Source: Eubacteriales bacterium OttesenSCG-928-N13 (GTDB taxonomy: Bacteria > Bacillota > Clostridia > Christensenellales > Aristaeellaceae). Taken from it: DNA of 44,938 nucleotides. Under the pieces are notes generated by a model. That model worked only from the letters and a program-made list of their open reading frames with translations, ran no database searches and had not been told where the DNA came from. Where the stretch lies: positions 1-44,938 of the forward strand of contig JAJDGF010000003.1 of NCBI GenBank assembly GCA_030265545.1. Reading direction: 5' to 3'. Below are positions 1-6,765 of the stretch, one piece after another; within the stretch, counting starts at the first letter, position 1; every line of letters starts with the position of its first letter. The position numbers were made by a program, and so were the translations under genes.

Positions 1-41
1 TTCTGGATGAAAATTGCTTGATGGGGACACCCCATACCCCG
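1..41 (+). repeat. oriT-like repeat, left copy
   Basis: This stretch matches the reverse complement of 29466-29506 at 40 of 41 positions (the only difference is at position 8) and may continue left of the window. It contains a perfect hairpin, ATGGGG-ACA-CCCCAT (21-35). The other copy sits just upstream of mobC and the relaxase gene, the usual place for an origin of transfer, so this copy is read as a second oriT-like or relaxosome-binding site. It lies 37 bases before ardA, which fits the known leading-region position of antirestriction genes. The nick site cannot be assigned from sequence alone. Confidence 0.6.
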
Positions 42-77
42 GTAAAACCTATAAAACTGAAAAGGAGCTGAAAACGA

Positions 78-896
78 TTGAGCATACTGGACGCTCAACT
101 GGAAAGCGGTAAAAACAGCACTTGGCTTTCGCTCCCGGCCACCGCCGAGCAGCTTAACAAGGCCCTGCTGGATATAAACGCCCTTGACAAAGACTACGCG
201 ATTACCGATTGCCGTACCTCGCTGAATCTGCCGATTGAACAGGCGGTTATTGGCAGCGATATTAACATGGCGAACTACCTTGCGGCCCGCCTTGCAGAGC
301 TGCCACAGGTGCAGCTTGACAAAATGGCGGCGGTTATGGAAACGCCGGATGCCCTCGCCAACATCGAGCAGATGATTGACTTTACTTACAATACCGATTT
401 CTTTGTGCTGATACCCGATGTCAGCAACACCGAGGATTTGGCGCGGTATTACATCTTTGAATCCGGCATGGTGGAAATGCCCAGCCAGTGGAAAGGCGCT
501 ATCGACCTCTACGCCTTTGGCACGAATTTGGAAGAACAGGAAAAAGGGCTGTATACGCAAAAAGGCTACCTGCTTCCCTCCGGCGACCAATGGCGGGAGG
601 TTGTGGAAAAGACCGGCATCGTTCCACCTGAATATCGCATTGACAACTACCTGAAAAATGCCGAGATTTCTACCGAGCAAAACTACAATCAGATTGATGG
701 GATTATCAACAATGAGGGGCAGGGCCGCGCCGACCTTACCGATGGGCAGACCCATGAGGAAATCATGGAGCTTGCGCCGGAGACGTTGCAAAAATCGGAA
801 AAGCCGTCGATATTGGGCCAGCTCAAAAAAGCGCAGGAGAGCATTGCCAAGCCGGATAAGACCGGCGAGAAAAAGCCGCCCGACCTTGATTTATAA
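78..896 (+). CDS. ardA: ArdA-family antirestriction protein
   Basis: ArdA proteins are acidic DNA mimics that inhibit type I restriction enzymes after conjugative entry. The 272-residue product is strongly acidic and carries the Firmicutes ArdA core (around residues 110-160, with YYIFESG and IDLYAFGTNLEE). A TTG start at 78 is chosen because AAGGAG stands about nine bases upstream. A C-terminal extension of roughly 50 residues, including KPSILGQLKKAQ and ending LDL, lies outside the ArdA core and recurs in other proteins of this element. The gene follows an oriT-like repeat directly and is closed by a terminator hairpin. The ArdA assignment is by recognition of the family pattern; activity is inferred. 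Confidence 0.82.
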   Translation: MSILDAQLESGKNSTWLSLPATAEQLNKALLDINALDKDYAITDCRTSLNLPIEQAVIGSDINMANYLAARLAELPQVQLDKMAAVMETPDALANIEQMIDFTYNTDFFVLIPDVSNTEDLARYYIFESGMVEMPSQWKGAIDLYAFGTNLEEQEKGLYTQKGYLLPSGDQWREVVEKTGIVPPEYRIDNYLKNAEISTEQNYNQIDGIINNEGQGRADLTDGQTHEEIMELAPETLQKSEKPSILGQLKKAQESIAKPDKTGEKKPPDLDL

Positions 897-912
897 TCCC
901 CCGGCAGGGGGA

Positions 913-947
913 AAGCGCCGTTTGCATTTGCAGCGGCGCTTTTCTTT
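913..947 (+). terminator. intrinsic terminator after ardA
   Basis: AAGCGCCG (913-920) pairs with CGGCGCTT (934-941) across a 13-base loop and is followed by a T-rich run. It lies 17 bases after the ardA stop codon. Confidence 0.8.
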
Positions 948-1125
948 ACCTCGTCGGGGTATATGGTGGCTTTCGTAAGTTTACTGCTTATGTTGCTGAT
1001 TAAACATAGCCTTATATTATGACGAATGAGTGTAGCTTCACAACATATGCACGATTCAGAAACCTGCAAGATAGCCGCTCATATTCGCAGCTTGGCGTGC
1101 GGCGGCTTTTATCCGCGGGGATATG

Positions 1126-1134
1126 TGTTATAAT
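1126..1134 (+). promoter_or_regulatory. extended -10 promoter for the LytTR operon
   Basis: TG-T-TATAAT forms an extended -10 element about 45 bases upstream of the LytTR gene start at 1179. No convincing -35 box is seen at standard spacing, which is typical of extended -10 promoters or of promoters that need an activator such as LytTR itself. Confidence 0.5.
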
Positions 1135-1178
1135 CGGCTTAGCGATGCAAATAAAGCAGCTTGGAAGGCGGTGAGGCA

Positions 1179-1631
1179 ATGAAAATTCGGGTTGAGCATG
1201 GAGATTTCGATGAGAACGAAATTGTCCTGCGCTGCAAAGAACTGGACGACGAAGCGCTGGAGGTGCTGGCCCTGCTCCGGGAACGCTCGGCCAAGCTGAC
1301 CGGTTATCAAGACGGCGAGGCCCATATCATTAACCCCGCAGCCTTGCTCTATGCCGAGGCCGTTGACGGCAAGACCTTTCTCTACACCGCCGACACGGTG
1401 CTTGAGACCCATCAAAGCCTTGCGGCATTGGAAAATGCCCATGCACATGCGGGACTTATCCGCATCGGAAAATCTCAGCTTGTAAGTCTCTATCATGTTG
1501 CGAAGCTCAAAAGCCTTCCCAACAGCCGAATTGAGATTACACTTAAAAACGGCGAAAAACTGATCGTATCCCGCCATTATACAGGAGCGCTGAAGGAGCG
1601 GCTGGGAATGCAAGAACAGGAGGAAACATGA
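1179..1631 (+). CDS. LytTR-domain DNA-binding transcriptional regulator
   Basis: This is a 150-residue regulator with a C-terminal LytTR DNA-binding domain (about residues 50-145). Visible LytTR features are the pattern around LYAEAVDGKTFLYT, the RIGKSQLVSLYHVAKL segment, and RIEITLKNGEKLIVSRHY near the end. There is no receiver domain, as expected for the stand-alone LytTR proteins paired with DUF3021 membrane proteins. The ATG at 1179 is preferred over an in-frame TTG at 1161 because the purine-rich GGCGGTGAGG stands just before it. It overlaps the next gene through ATGATGA, so the pair is translationally coupled. It probably regulates its own operon. Confidence 0.8.
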   Translation: MKIRVEHGDFDENEIVLRCKELDDEALEVLALLRERSAKLTGYQDGEAHIINPAALLYAEAVDGKTFLYTADTVLETHQSLAALENAHAHAGLIRIGKSQLVSLYHVAKLKSLPNSRIEITLKNGEKLIVSRHYTGALKERLGMQEQEET

Positions 1632-2095
1632 TGAACAACAACTTTTCAAACAGCGGCTTTGCCCGGCTATATCTGTGGACGGCAAAGGCAAAATATACCA
1701 TGGGCATTTTCTTTCTCGCCTTTGTGTTGCTGTATTTGTTCCTGGGGCTAATCGCGGTCGAAACCGCTGTCACGCTGGATTTGCTCACAGCCATAGAGAT
1801 GATGTTTGCCGGCTTTTTTATCGGGCTGTTGCAACAGGCCATTATACCGAAGGATAAGCTCAGCCGCCCGCGGTGCGCTTTATGGATTGTATCAGGCACA
1901 CTGATAGCCCTAGTGTTCAGTCTGGTATTTCGCTGGTTTGATAGCTTTCCGCTATGGTGCTTTTTCTCGTTTCTTCTTCTGCCGGCGGTGGGGATGGGCG
2001 CGCTTATATTGGCGTATTACCTTGACCTGAACCGCGAAACAAAGCTGCTCAACCGTGAGTTGGAGCGGTTTCAAAAGCAAGGGAGATTGTCATGA
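1628..2095 (+). CDS. DUF3021-family membrane protein
   Basis: The 155-residue protein has four hydrophobic segments (about residues 20-40, 50-70, 82-102 and 108-130), followed by a charged cytoplasmic tail. DUF3021 proteins are regularly encoded just downstream of stand-alone LytTR regulators and are thought to control them at the membrane; that is family knowledge and was not demonstrated here. The start overlaps the LytTR stop, and its own stop overlaps the glycosyltransferase start (ATGA), so all three genes form one operon. The family call rests on the four-helix layout and the neighbour. Confidence 0.72.
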   Translation: MMNNNFSNSGFARLYLWTAKAKYTMGIFFLAFVLLYLFLGLIAVETAVTLDLLTAIEMMFAGFFIGLLQQAIIPKDKLSRPRCALWIVSGTLIALVFSLVFRWFDSFPLWCFFSFLLLPAVGMGALILAYYLDLNRETKLLNRELERFQKQGRLS

Positions 2096-3351
2096 GGGTA
2101 TGCTTTATGACGCTGGGAAGCCGGGGCGACGTGCAGCCCTATGTGGCATTGGCACAAGCGCTAATTGGGTGCGGGCATAGCGCTGTGGTATGTACCGGCG
2201 GTAGCTTTGAGGACTTCGTCAGGGAAAATGGCGTAGAATACGAATCTGCGACGCTCGACCTGATGGCGCTTGCCAAAACACCCGAGGGCAACGCCATGCT
2301 CAACGGCGGGATTCGCCAAATCAGGAAAACCCTGCGCTTTGCCAAGGAGGTTTGGAGTCCCGCTTTCAGGCAGAGTCTGGACGATTTCTGGCGCGCCGCA
2401 CAAGGCTCGGACATTATTGTATATCACCCAAAGGTGCTTGCCGCCGTTGACATGGCGAACGCACTTGGTATCCCTGCCGTGCATATGCCGCCGGTGCCGG
2501 TGGTGTGGCCAATCCCTGAGTTTCCGAACCCCGCCCTCTCTCCGCGCGGCCGGTACGGCGCTGTGCTCAACCGGCTTACTTATCGGGTGAACAATCTTGC
2601 CGATTCCTCCGGTATCAGAGAAATCAATGATTTCCGGCAGAAGCTGCTTGAGCTGCCGGGGCGTAAAGCCGGTGCTTACGCACTTATGAACGGCAAAACG
2701 CAAATTCCGCTTATTTATCCCGTCAGCACACTACTGTTCAAGGATGTCAGCAGCTGGGAGGGTCATGTGTATGTGCCGGGTTTTTTCTTCCTTGAGCCAA
2801 AAGAGGAGCGACTGCCAGATGAGCTGGAGCGCTTTTTGGATGCGGGAGCACCGCCGGTGGTCGTTACATTCAGCAGTATGCCGCTAAAGGACCCTCAGAG
2901 TTTTGGAGAAATGCTAAAAGCCGCTTTAACCCAAAGTGCAGAGCGAGCCGTGGTGCTGACAGGAGCGAGTGGGCTGGAGGCGCTGAAAAGCGGAGACAAT
3001 CTTCTGGTGCTTCCCGGAGCGCCTCACAGACTGCTGTTCTCCCGCGCCAAGGGCGTGCTGCACCACGGCGGAGTCGGCACACTGGCCGAGGCGCTACGTA
3101 CCGGTGTGCCCCAGTGCGTTATGCCGTTTTCGGTGGATCAGCCCTTCTGGGCCGAGCGGCTGAGCAGACTTAAGTGCGCCGTGCCGACTTTGAAGGAGAA
3201 AAAGACAGATGCGAAAGCACTTACGACGGTGTTTGAGCAGATGGGTGATTTTAGCCTGATCGTGAAAGCAAAGGAAATGGGAGAGAAAATTCGAGCAGAG
3301 AATGCTGTCTCGCGGACAGTTGAATATTTGGAGCGTCTTGTCGATGTTTGA
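2092..3351 (+). CDS. GT1-family (UGT-like) glycosyltransferase
   Basis: This 419-residue soluble enzyme has a GT-B fold pattern. The N-terminal acceptor half begins with the nucleotide-fold signature TLGSRGDVQPYVALAQAL, and the C-terminal donor half carries HHGGVGTLAEALRTGVPQ (around residues 325-345), the sugar-nucleotide binding motif of UGT, sterol-glucosyltransferase and glycopeptide GtfB-like enzymes. The VMPFSVDQPFWAERL segment completes that site. The substrate cannot be told from sequence; lipids, polyketides and macrolides are all seen in the family. It is the last gene of the LytTR-DUF3021 operon, so it may act on the cell surface or inactivate a drug under LytTR control. Confidence 0.8.
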   Translation: MRVCFMTLGSRGDVQPYVALAQALIGCGHSAVVCTGGSFEDFVRENGVEYESATLDLMALAKTPEGNAMLNGGIRQIRKTLRFAKEVWSPAFRQSLDDFWRAAQGSDIIVYHPKVLAAVDMANALGIPAVHMPPVPVVWPIPEFPNPALSPRGRYGAVLNRLTYRVNNLADSSGIREINDFRQKLLELPGRKAGAYALMNGKTQIPLIYPVSTLLFKDVSSWEGHVYVPGFFFLEPKEERLPDELERFLDAGAPPVVVTFSSMPLKDPQSFGEMLKAALTQSAERAVVLTGASGLEALKSGDNLLVLPGAPHRLLFSRAKGVLHHGGVGTLAEALRTGVPQCVMPFSVDQPFWAERLSRLKCAVPTLKEKKTDAKALTTVFEQMGDFSLIVKAKEMGEKIRAENAVSRTVEYLERLVDV

Positions 3352-3397
3352 CAGCACGTTGCTGCACTGGGATAACTACATAGTATTGATAAAACAC

Positions 3398-3424
3398 GAA
3401 GGACGGGTTAATCACCCGTCCTTC
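3398..3424. terminator. bidirectional terminator hairpin
   Basis: GAAGGACGGGT pairs perfectly with ACCCGTCCTTC over a five-base loop. It lies between the convergent glycosyltransferase and TIGR04076-like genes. Nearly the same hairpin (ACGAAGGACGG and CCGTCCTTC) recurs at 26840-26869, again between convergent genes. Confidence 0.75.
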
Positions 3425-3493
3425 AAATATTTACCACTCAGCCGTTCGCTTACTATCCCAAAGACTTACATATTCAACAAAGAAAACGATGCT

Positions 3494-3886
3494 TTATTCT
3501 TCGTCAATTCGCTCTATCTTGAAAATCACGGGCCTTGTTCCATCGTTGCAACAAGTAATCATCGTGTTTTCTTCCTTCATCCATCCACGCATAATTGAGC
3601 CACCCTGTAACCCGGTGTAAATATATCGGGAGATTGCATCCCACGCTTCGGAGCAATGTGGCATTTTAGGCCCGCCAGCGATTGTATTGGGGTCTGCATC
3701 TGTTTTTGTCAGAGTATTTAACCCCATATGCCAAAAATCGTCCTTATCTCCTTCACGTTCAAAAAGAAATTCGTCCCCAACATTGTAACAGGCACAAGCT
3801 CCAGAGTTTGGGTCAGCACAATATTGTTGTTGTAAGTCTGGATATAATTTTTTGTCAATTACTGTTACTTTTACTTTGTGTTTCAT
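3494..3886 (-). CDS. TIGR04076-like small conserved protein
   Basis: The product has 130 residues and no signal peptide or membrane segment. It resembles the TIGR04076 group in its opening (KVKVTVIDKKLYPDL), in the Cys-containing stretch followed by YNVGDEFLF, and in the segment HCSEAWDAISRYIYTGLQGG. Function is unknown. Cysteines at CADPNSGACACY and in the ITCCNDG segment could bind a metal, but this is inference. The start is supported by AGGGGGA nine bases upstream. It is the second gene of a minus-strand pair, 11 bases behind the BRCT-domain gene, so both are probably transcribed from the promoter at 4431-4460. Confidence 0.6.
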   Translation of the reverse strand: MKHKVKVTVIDKKLYPDLQQQYCADPNSGACACYNVGDEFLFEREGDKDDFWHMGLNTLTKTDADPNTIAGGPKMPHCSEAWDAISRYIYTGLQGGSIMRGWMKEENTMITCCNDGTRPVIFKIERIDEE

Positions 3887-3897
3887 TAGCGTTCCCC

Positions 3898-4395
3898 CTA
3901 AACTTCCTGTTCTTTTTCTTTAAGCCGTTTCAACACACGGTTGTATTTATCAAGCGGACGCAAATCGACTTTGACCCGGCCCTCCGGCGTGGAAACGCCG
4001 TACTCCGCAAGGTTGTTCATGCGGCGGCGGTTCAGTATCATTTGCTTTGTTTCTTCCTGTTGCAGCGCGTCCGCTTCGGCATCTTTGGCAGGGATGAAGA
4101 TAACATTGTTGTCACGCTTCGGCTTTTCGGGCGGCTGCGCTTCTCCCGCGAGAATGGCCAAGAACTGTTCTTCGGTGAGAATGGACAGCAGCCCATGCCG
4201 CTCCAACTCCAAAGCCTTTTGATATTTTTGCGTCTTTTCAGCAGTAGGAAATGCCACGGCATAGTTTGTGAATGTGCCAACCCGCTTGTCAAAAATCCCG
4301 CCGACTTCGGTCAGCGCATCACGCGCCGATTGTGTTGTGCAGCTCCCCGGATTGCCTATGAAAACTACGATTTTATCTTTGAATGGATGTTCCAT
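3898..4395 (-). CDS. BRCT-domain protein
   Basis: Residues 1-80 look like a BRCT domain. A beta strand (KIVVFIGNPG) is followed by a helix (ARDALTEVGGIFDKRV), then TNYAVAF, and finally LLSILTEEQFLAILAG, the same order as in NAD-dependent DNA ligase and RFC BRCT modules. The remaining 85 residues are charged and partly coiled-coil, ending in a Lys/Glu-rich helix. BRCT domains bind phosphopeptides or DNA ends; a role in element DNA processing is inferred. The reading frame is open 37 codons further upstream, but the start at 4395 is preferred because AGGGG precedes it and a good promoter (4431-4460) lies within the longer version. Confidence 0.6.
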   Translation of the reverse strand: MEHPFKDKIVVFIGNPGSCTTQSARDALTEVGGIFDKRVGTFTNYAVAFPTAEKTQKYQKALELERHGLLSILTEEQFLAILAGEAQPPEKPKRDNNVIFIPAKDAEADALQQEETKQMILNRRRMNNLAEYGVSTPEGRVKVDLRPLDKYNRVLKRLKEKEQEV

Positions 4396-4430
4396 AAATG
4401 AACCCCTGCCCGTCTCTTTAAGATATAAAC

Positions 4431-4460
4431 AGTATACCATTCCCAAGCACCCCAAAACAA
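4431..4460 (-). promoter_or_regulatory. sigma-70-type promoter for the BRCT gene pair
   Basis: On the minus strand, TTGTTT (4455-4460) and TATACT (4431-4436) are separated by 18 bases, about 36 bases upstream of the chosen start at 4395. Confidence 0.6.
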
Positions 4461-4526
4461 CATAATTTGCGCCGTTTGCCCTGTGCAGCGGCGTATTTAT
4501 TTTCAAAAAAATGAAAGGAGCCGCCT

Positions 4527-6542
4527 ATGGCAGACAACAACAAAATTCGCGAAGAAGTAAAGGCCCTGACCGAACGGCTGGAAACCGGCATTCAGGATTT
4601 ATACTCCAGTGATAGGTATGCTGCCTATCTCGATACCCTTGCCCGTTTTCACAATTACAGCACCCGAAATACCATGCTGATTCATCTTCAAATGCCGGAC
4701 GCAACCCAAGTGGCCGGTTTTAACAAATGGAAGAATGAGTTTGAGCGCCATGTGATGAAAGGGCAAAAAGGGATTCGCATTTTTGCCCCCTCACCCTACG
4801 TTATAAAACAGGAAATGGAGAAACTCGACCCTGAGACGCAGGCCCCTTTGCTGGATAAGAACGGCAAGCCTGTTGTTGAGGAAGTGGACGTTACCATTCC
4901 GGCCTTTAAGCCCGTGTCAGTTTTCGATGTATCGCAAACTGATGGGAAGCCGCTGCCCACGCTTTCCGAGGATTTAACCGGCGACGTGCAGCAGTATGAA
5001 GCATTTTTAGATGCGCTGCGCGATGTGTCGGCTATGCCCATCGGCTTTGAGCCGCTTTCCCCGGACACTGACGGCGAGTGCCGTTTTGACAGCCGCAGCA
5101 TTGCTATCCGCGAGGGCATGAGTGAAGTGCAGACCGTTTCCGCAATCCTGCATGAAATGACCCATGCCGAGATACACGATTACAACCTGCAACTGGAACA
5201 GCAGGAACAGGCAGTAATTGCCGAGCCAGCCGAACAGGACGCGCAGGATACAGCAACAAAGCCGCGCCCCCGCCGCGCCGAAGAAGTGGAAGCCGAAAGC
5301 GTTTCCTATGTCGTGTGCCAGCACTACGGCATCGAAACCGGCGATAACAGCTTTGGCTATGTGGCGGCGTGGAGCAAGGGCAAAGAGCTGGACGAGCTGA
5401 AAGCATCCCTTGATATTATCCGCAAAACGGCGGCTTCCATGATTGAGCGCATTGACGGCAGGTTTGCCGAGATATGCAAGGAGCGCGGCATTGACTTATC
5501 CCCTGCGCAGGACACGCCGGAACTGGAAAAACCCGTGCCAGCCACCGAGGATAGCCGGAATGAGCAAACGCTGCCGGAAGAAATAGAGCTGGAAGCCGAG
5601 CTAACGCCGGACATTCTGCCCGACAACAGCATCGGCTTTTCGGAGCGGGATTTATACGGCTATACTGACCCCGCCATTCTTCCCATGCTCCAAGACCGTG
5701 CGCTGGAGCTTTACGACCAAGACCATACCGTCTACCTGCTTTATCCTGATGGCACCGAAGCGATGGCCTTTGACCGTGACGAAATCGAAACCCACGGCGG
5801 CATTTTCGGCATCGAAGCCGAGGAATGGCAATCGTCCAAAGATTATGAGCTGGCGAAAGCGGCTTTGCAGGAAAACCAAGCTGATTCACCAGATGGCAGG
5901 GATGCCACCTACACTATCTATCAGCTTAAAGACGGCGACGAAACACGGGATTATCGTTGGGAAGCTCTTGAAAGCCTTGAAGCCCGTGGCCTTGTCGTCA
6001 ACCATGATAATTACAACCTTGTTTACACCGCGCCGCTTACCAGCACGGACACGCTGGAGGGTATTTATAACAAGTTCAATATAGACCGCCCTGATGATTT
6101 CACCGGCCACAGCCTTTCCATGAGTGACGTTATCGTTATCCAGCAGGACGGCAACTCCACCGCTCATTATATTGACCGCGCCGACATCAAAGAATTGCCG
6201 GACTTTTTTAAGGAAATGAAGCAGCCGGAGATTGCGGCAACGGAAGTGGAACGCTGGGAAAACGACCATATCGCAGACATAAGCGTTTCTATGCCGCCTG
6301 TTCCCACCGTGGCCGATATGGAAGCGCAGGTAAAAGCCGGTCAACAGATTTCATTGCTCGACCTTGCCAGAGCGGTCAAGCATGAGCAGCAGGGCGCAAA
6401 GGATAAACCGGCGCAATCCACCCGCACTAAGGCAGAAAAGCCCTCCATCCTTGCCCAGCTACAAGAAGCGAAAAAGGCGGCTGCACAGGAACGGGAACAG
6501 CCGAAAAACGCACCAAAACGCGACAGTGAAAGAGAGGTATAG
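4527..6542 (+). CDS. ArdC-like antirestriction zincin (polyvalent protein)
   Basis: This 671-residue multidomain protein has an ArdC-type N-terminal domain (about residues 5-95; MLIHLQMPDA and KGQKGIRIFAP) that in relatives binds single-stranded DNA. A zincin metalloprotease domain follows, with HEMTH at about residue 209 and a following acidic stretch with EAESVSYVVCQHYGI. A large polyvalent-protein-associated segment spans about 370-440, then a YodL-like domain (about 460-560, YTIYQLKDGDETRDY) and an Ala/Lys-rich tail with KPSILAQLQEAK. ArdC proteins protect transferred DNA from restriction. AAAGGAG precedes the ATG. TTRAP and the methyltransferase-helicase follow within four bases each, so this is one antirestriction operon. 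Confidence 0.8.
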   Translation: MADNNKIREEVKALTERLETGIQDLYSSDRYAAYLDTLARFHNYSTRNTMLIHLQMPDATQVAGFNKWKNEFERHVMKGQKGIRIFAPSPYVIKQEMEKLDPETQAPLLDKNGKPVVEEVDVTIPAFKPVSVFDVSQTDGKPLPTLSEDLTGDVQQYEAFLDALRDVSAMPIGFEPLSPDTDGECRFDSRSIAIREGMSEVQTVSAILHEMTHAEIHDYNLQLEQQEQAVIAEPAEQDAQDTATKPRPRRAEEVEAESVSYVVCQHYGIETGDNSFGYVAAWSKGKELDELKASLDIIRKTAASMIERIDGRFAEICKERGIDLSPAQDTPELEKPVPATEDSRNEQTLPEEIELEAELTPDILPDNSIGFSERDLYGYTDPAILPMLQDRALELYDQDHTVYLLYPDGTEAMAFDRDEIETHGGIFGIEAEEWQSSKDYELAKAALQENQADSPDGRDATYTIYQLKDGDETRDYRWEALESLEARGLVVNHDNYNLVYTAPLTSTDTLEGIYNKFNIDRPDDFTGHSLSMSDVIVIQQDGNSTAHYIDRADIKELPDFFKEMKQPEIAATEVERWENDHIADISVSMPPVPTVADMEAQVKAGQQISLLDLARAVKHEQQGAKDKPAQSTRTKAEKPSILAQLQEAKKAAAQEREQPKNAPKRDSEREV

Positions 6543-6546
6543 CCGT

Positions 6547-6762
6547 ATGTTTACCGTTGAAGAAATGAACCTGATGTGCATTTATGACACCGGCAGCAGG
6601 GCCGCGCTTTTGCGTGAAATTCGGGAGAGTCTGCCTGATGTATACGACCCCGAACTCCGCGAGATTATGGGGGCTGTTATCACTAAGCTGGAAGCCCTCA
6701 CCGACGATGATTTTTCCGAGATAGGCTTTTATGCCGACTATGACGATGAACAGGAGGATTAG
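6547..6762 (+). CDS. TTRAP-family (transposon-transfer assisting) small protein
   Basis: This is a 71-residue acidic protein starting MFTVEEMNLMCIYDTGSR, the characteristic opening of the TTRAP family found next to SNF2/methyltransferase genes in Firmicutes conjugative transposons. Two or three helices are predicted by pattern, and the C-terminus is Asp/Glu-rich. The exact role is unknown; the family name comes from its location in transfer regions. It starts four bases after the ArdC-like gene stop and ends three bases before the TTG of the next gene, and its tail contains the AGGAGG ribosome site for that gene, so translation is probably coupled. Confidence 0.8.
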   Translation: MFTVEEMNLMCIYDTGSRAALLREIRESLPDVYDPELREIMGAVITKLEALTDDDFSEIGFYADYDDEQED

Positions 6763-6765
6763 CGA

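Noticed and set aside
2161..2703. Long minus-strand frames over the glycosyltransferase
   Set aside because: Shadow frames of a G+C-rich gene without ribosome sites or domain patterns.
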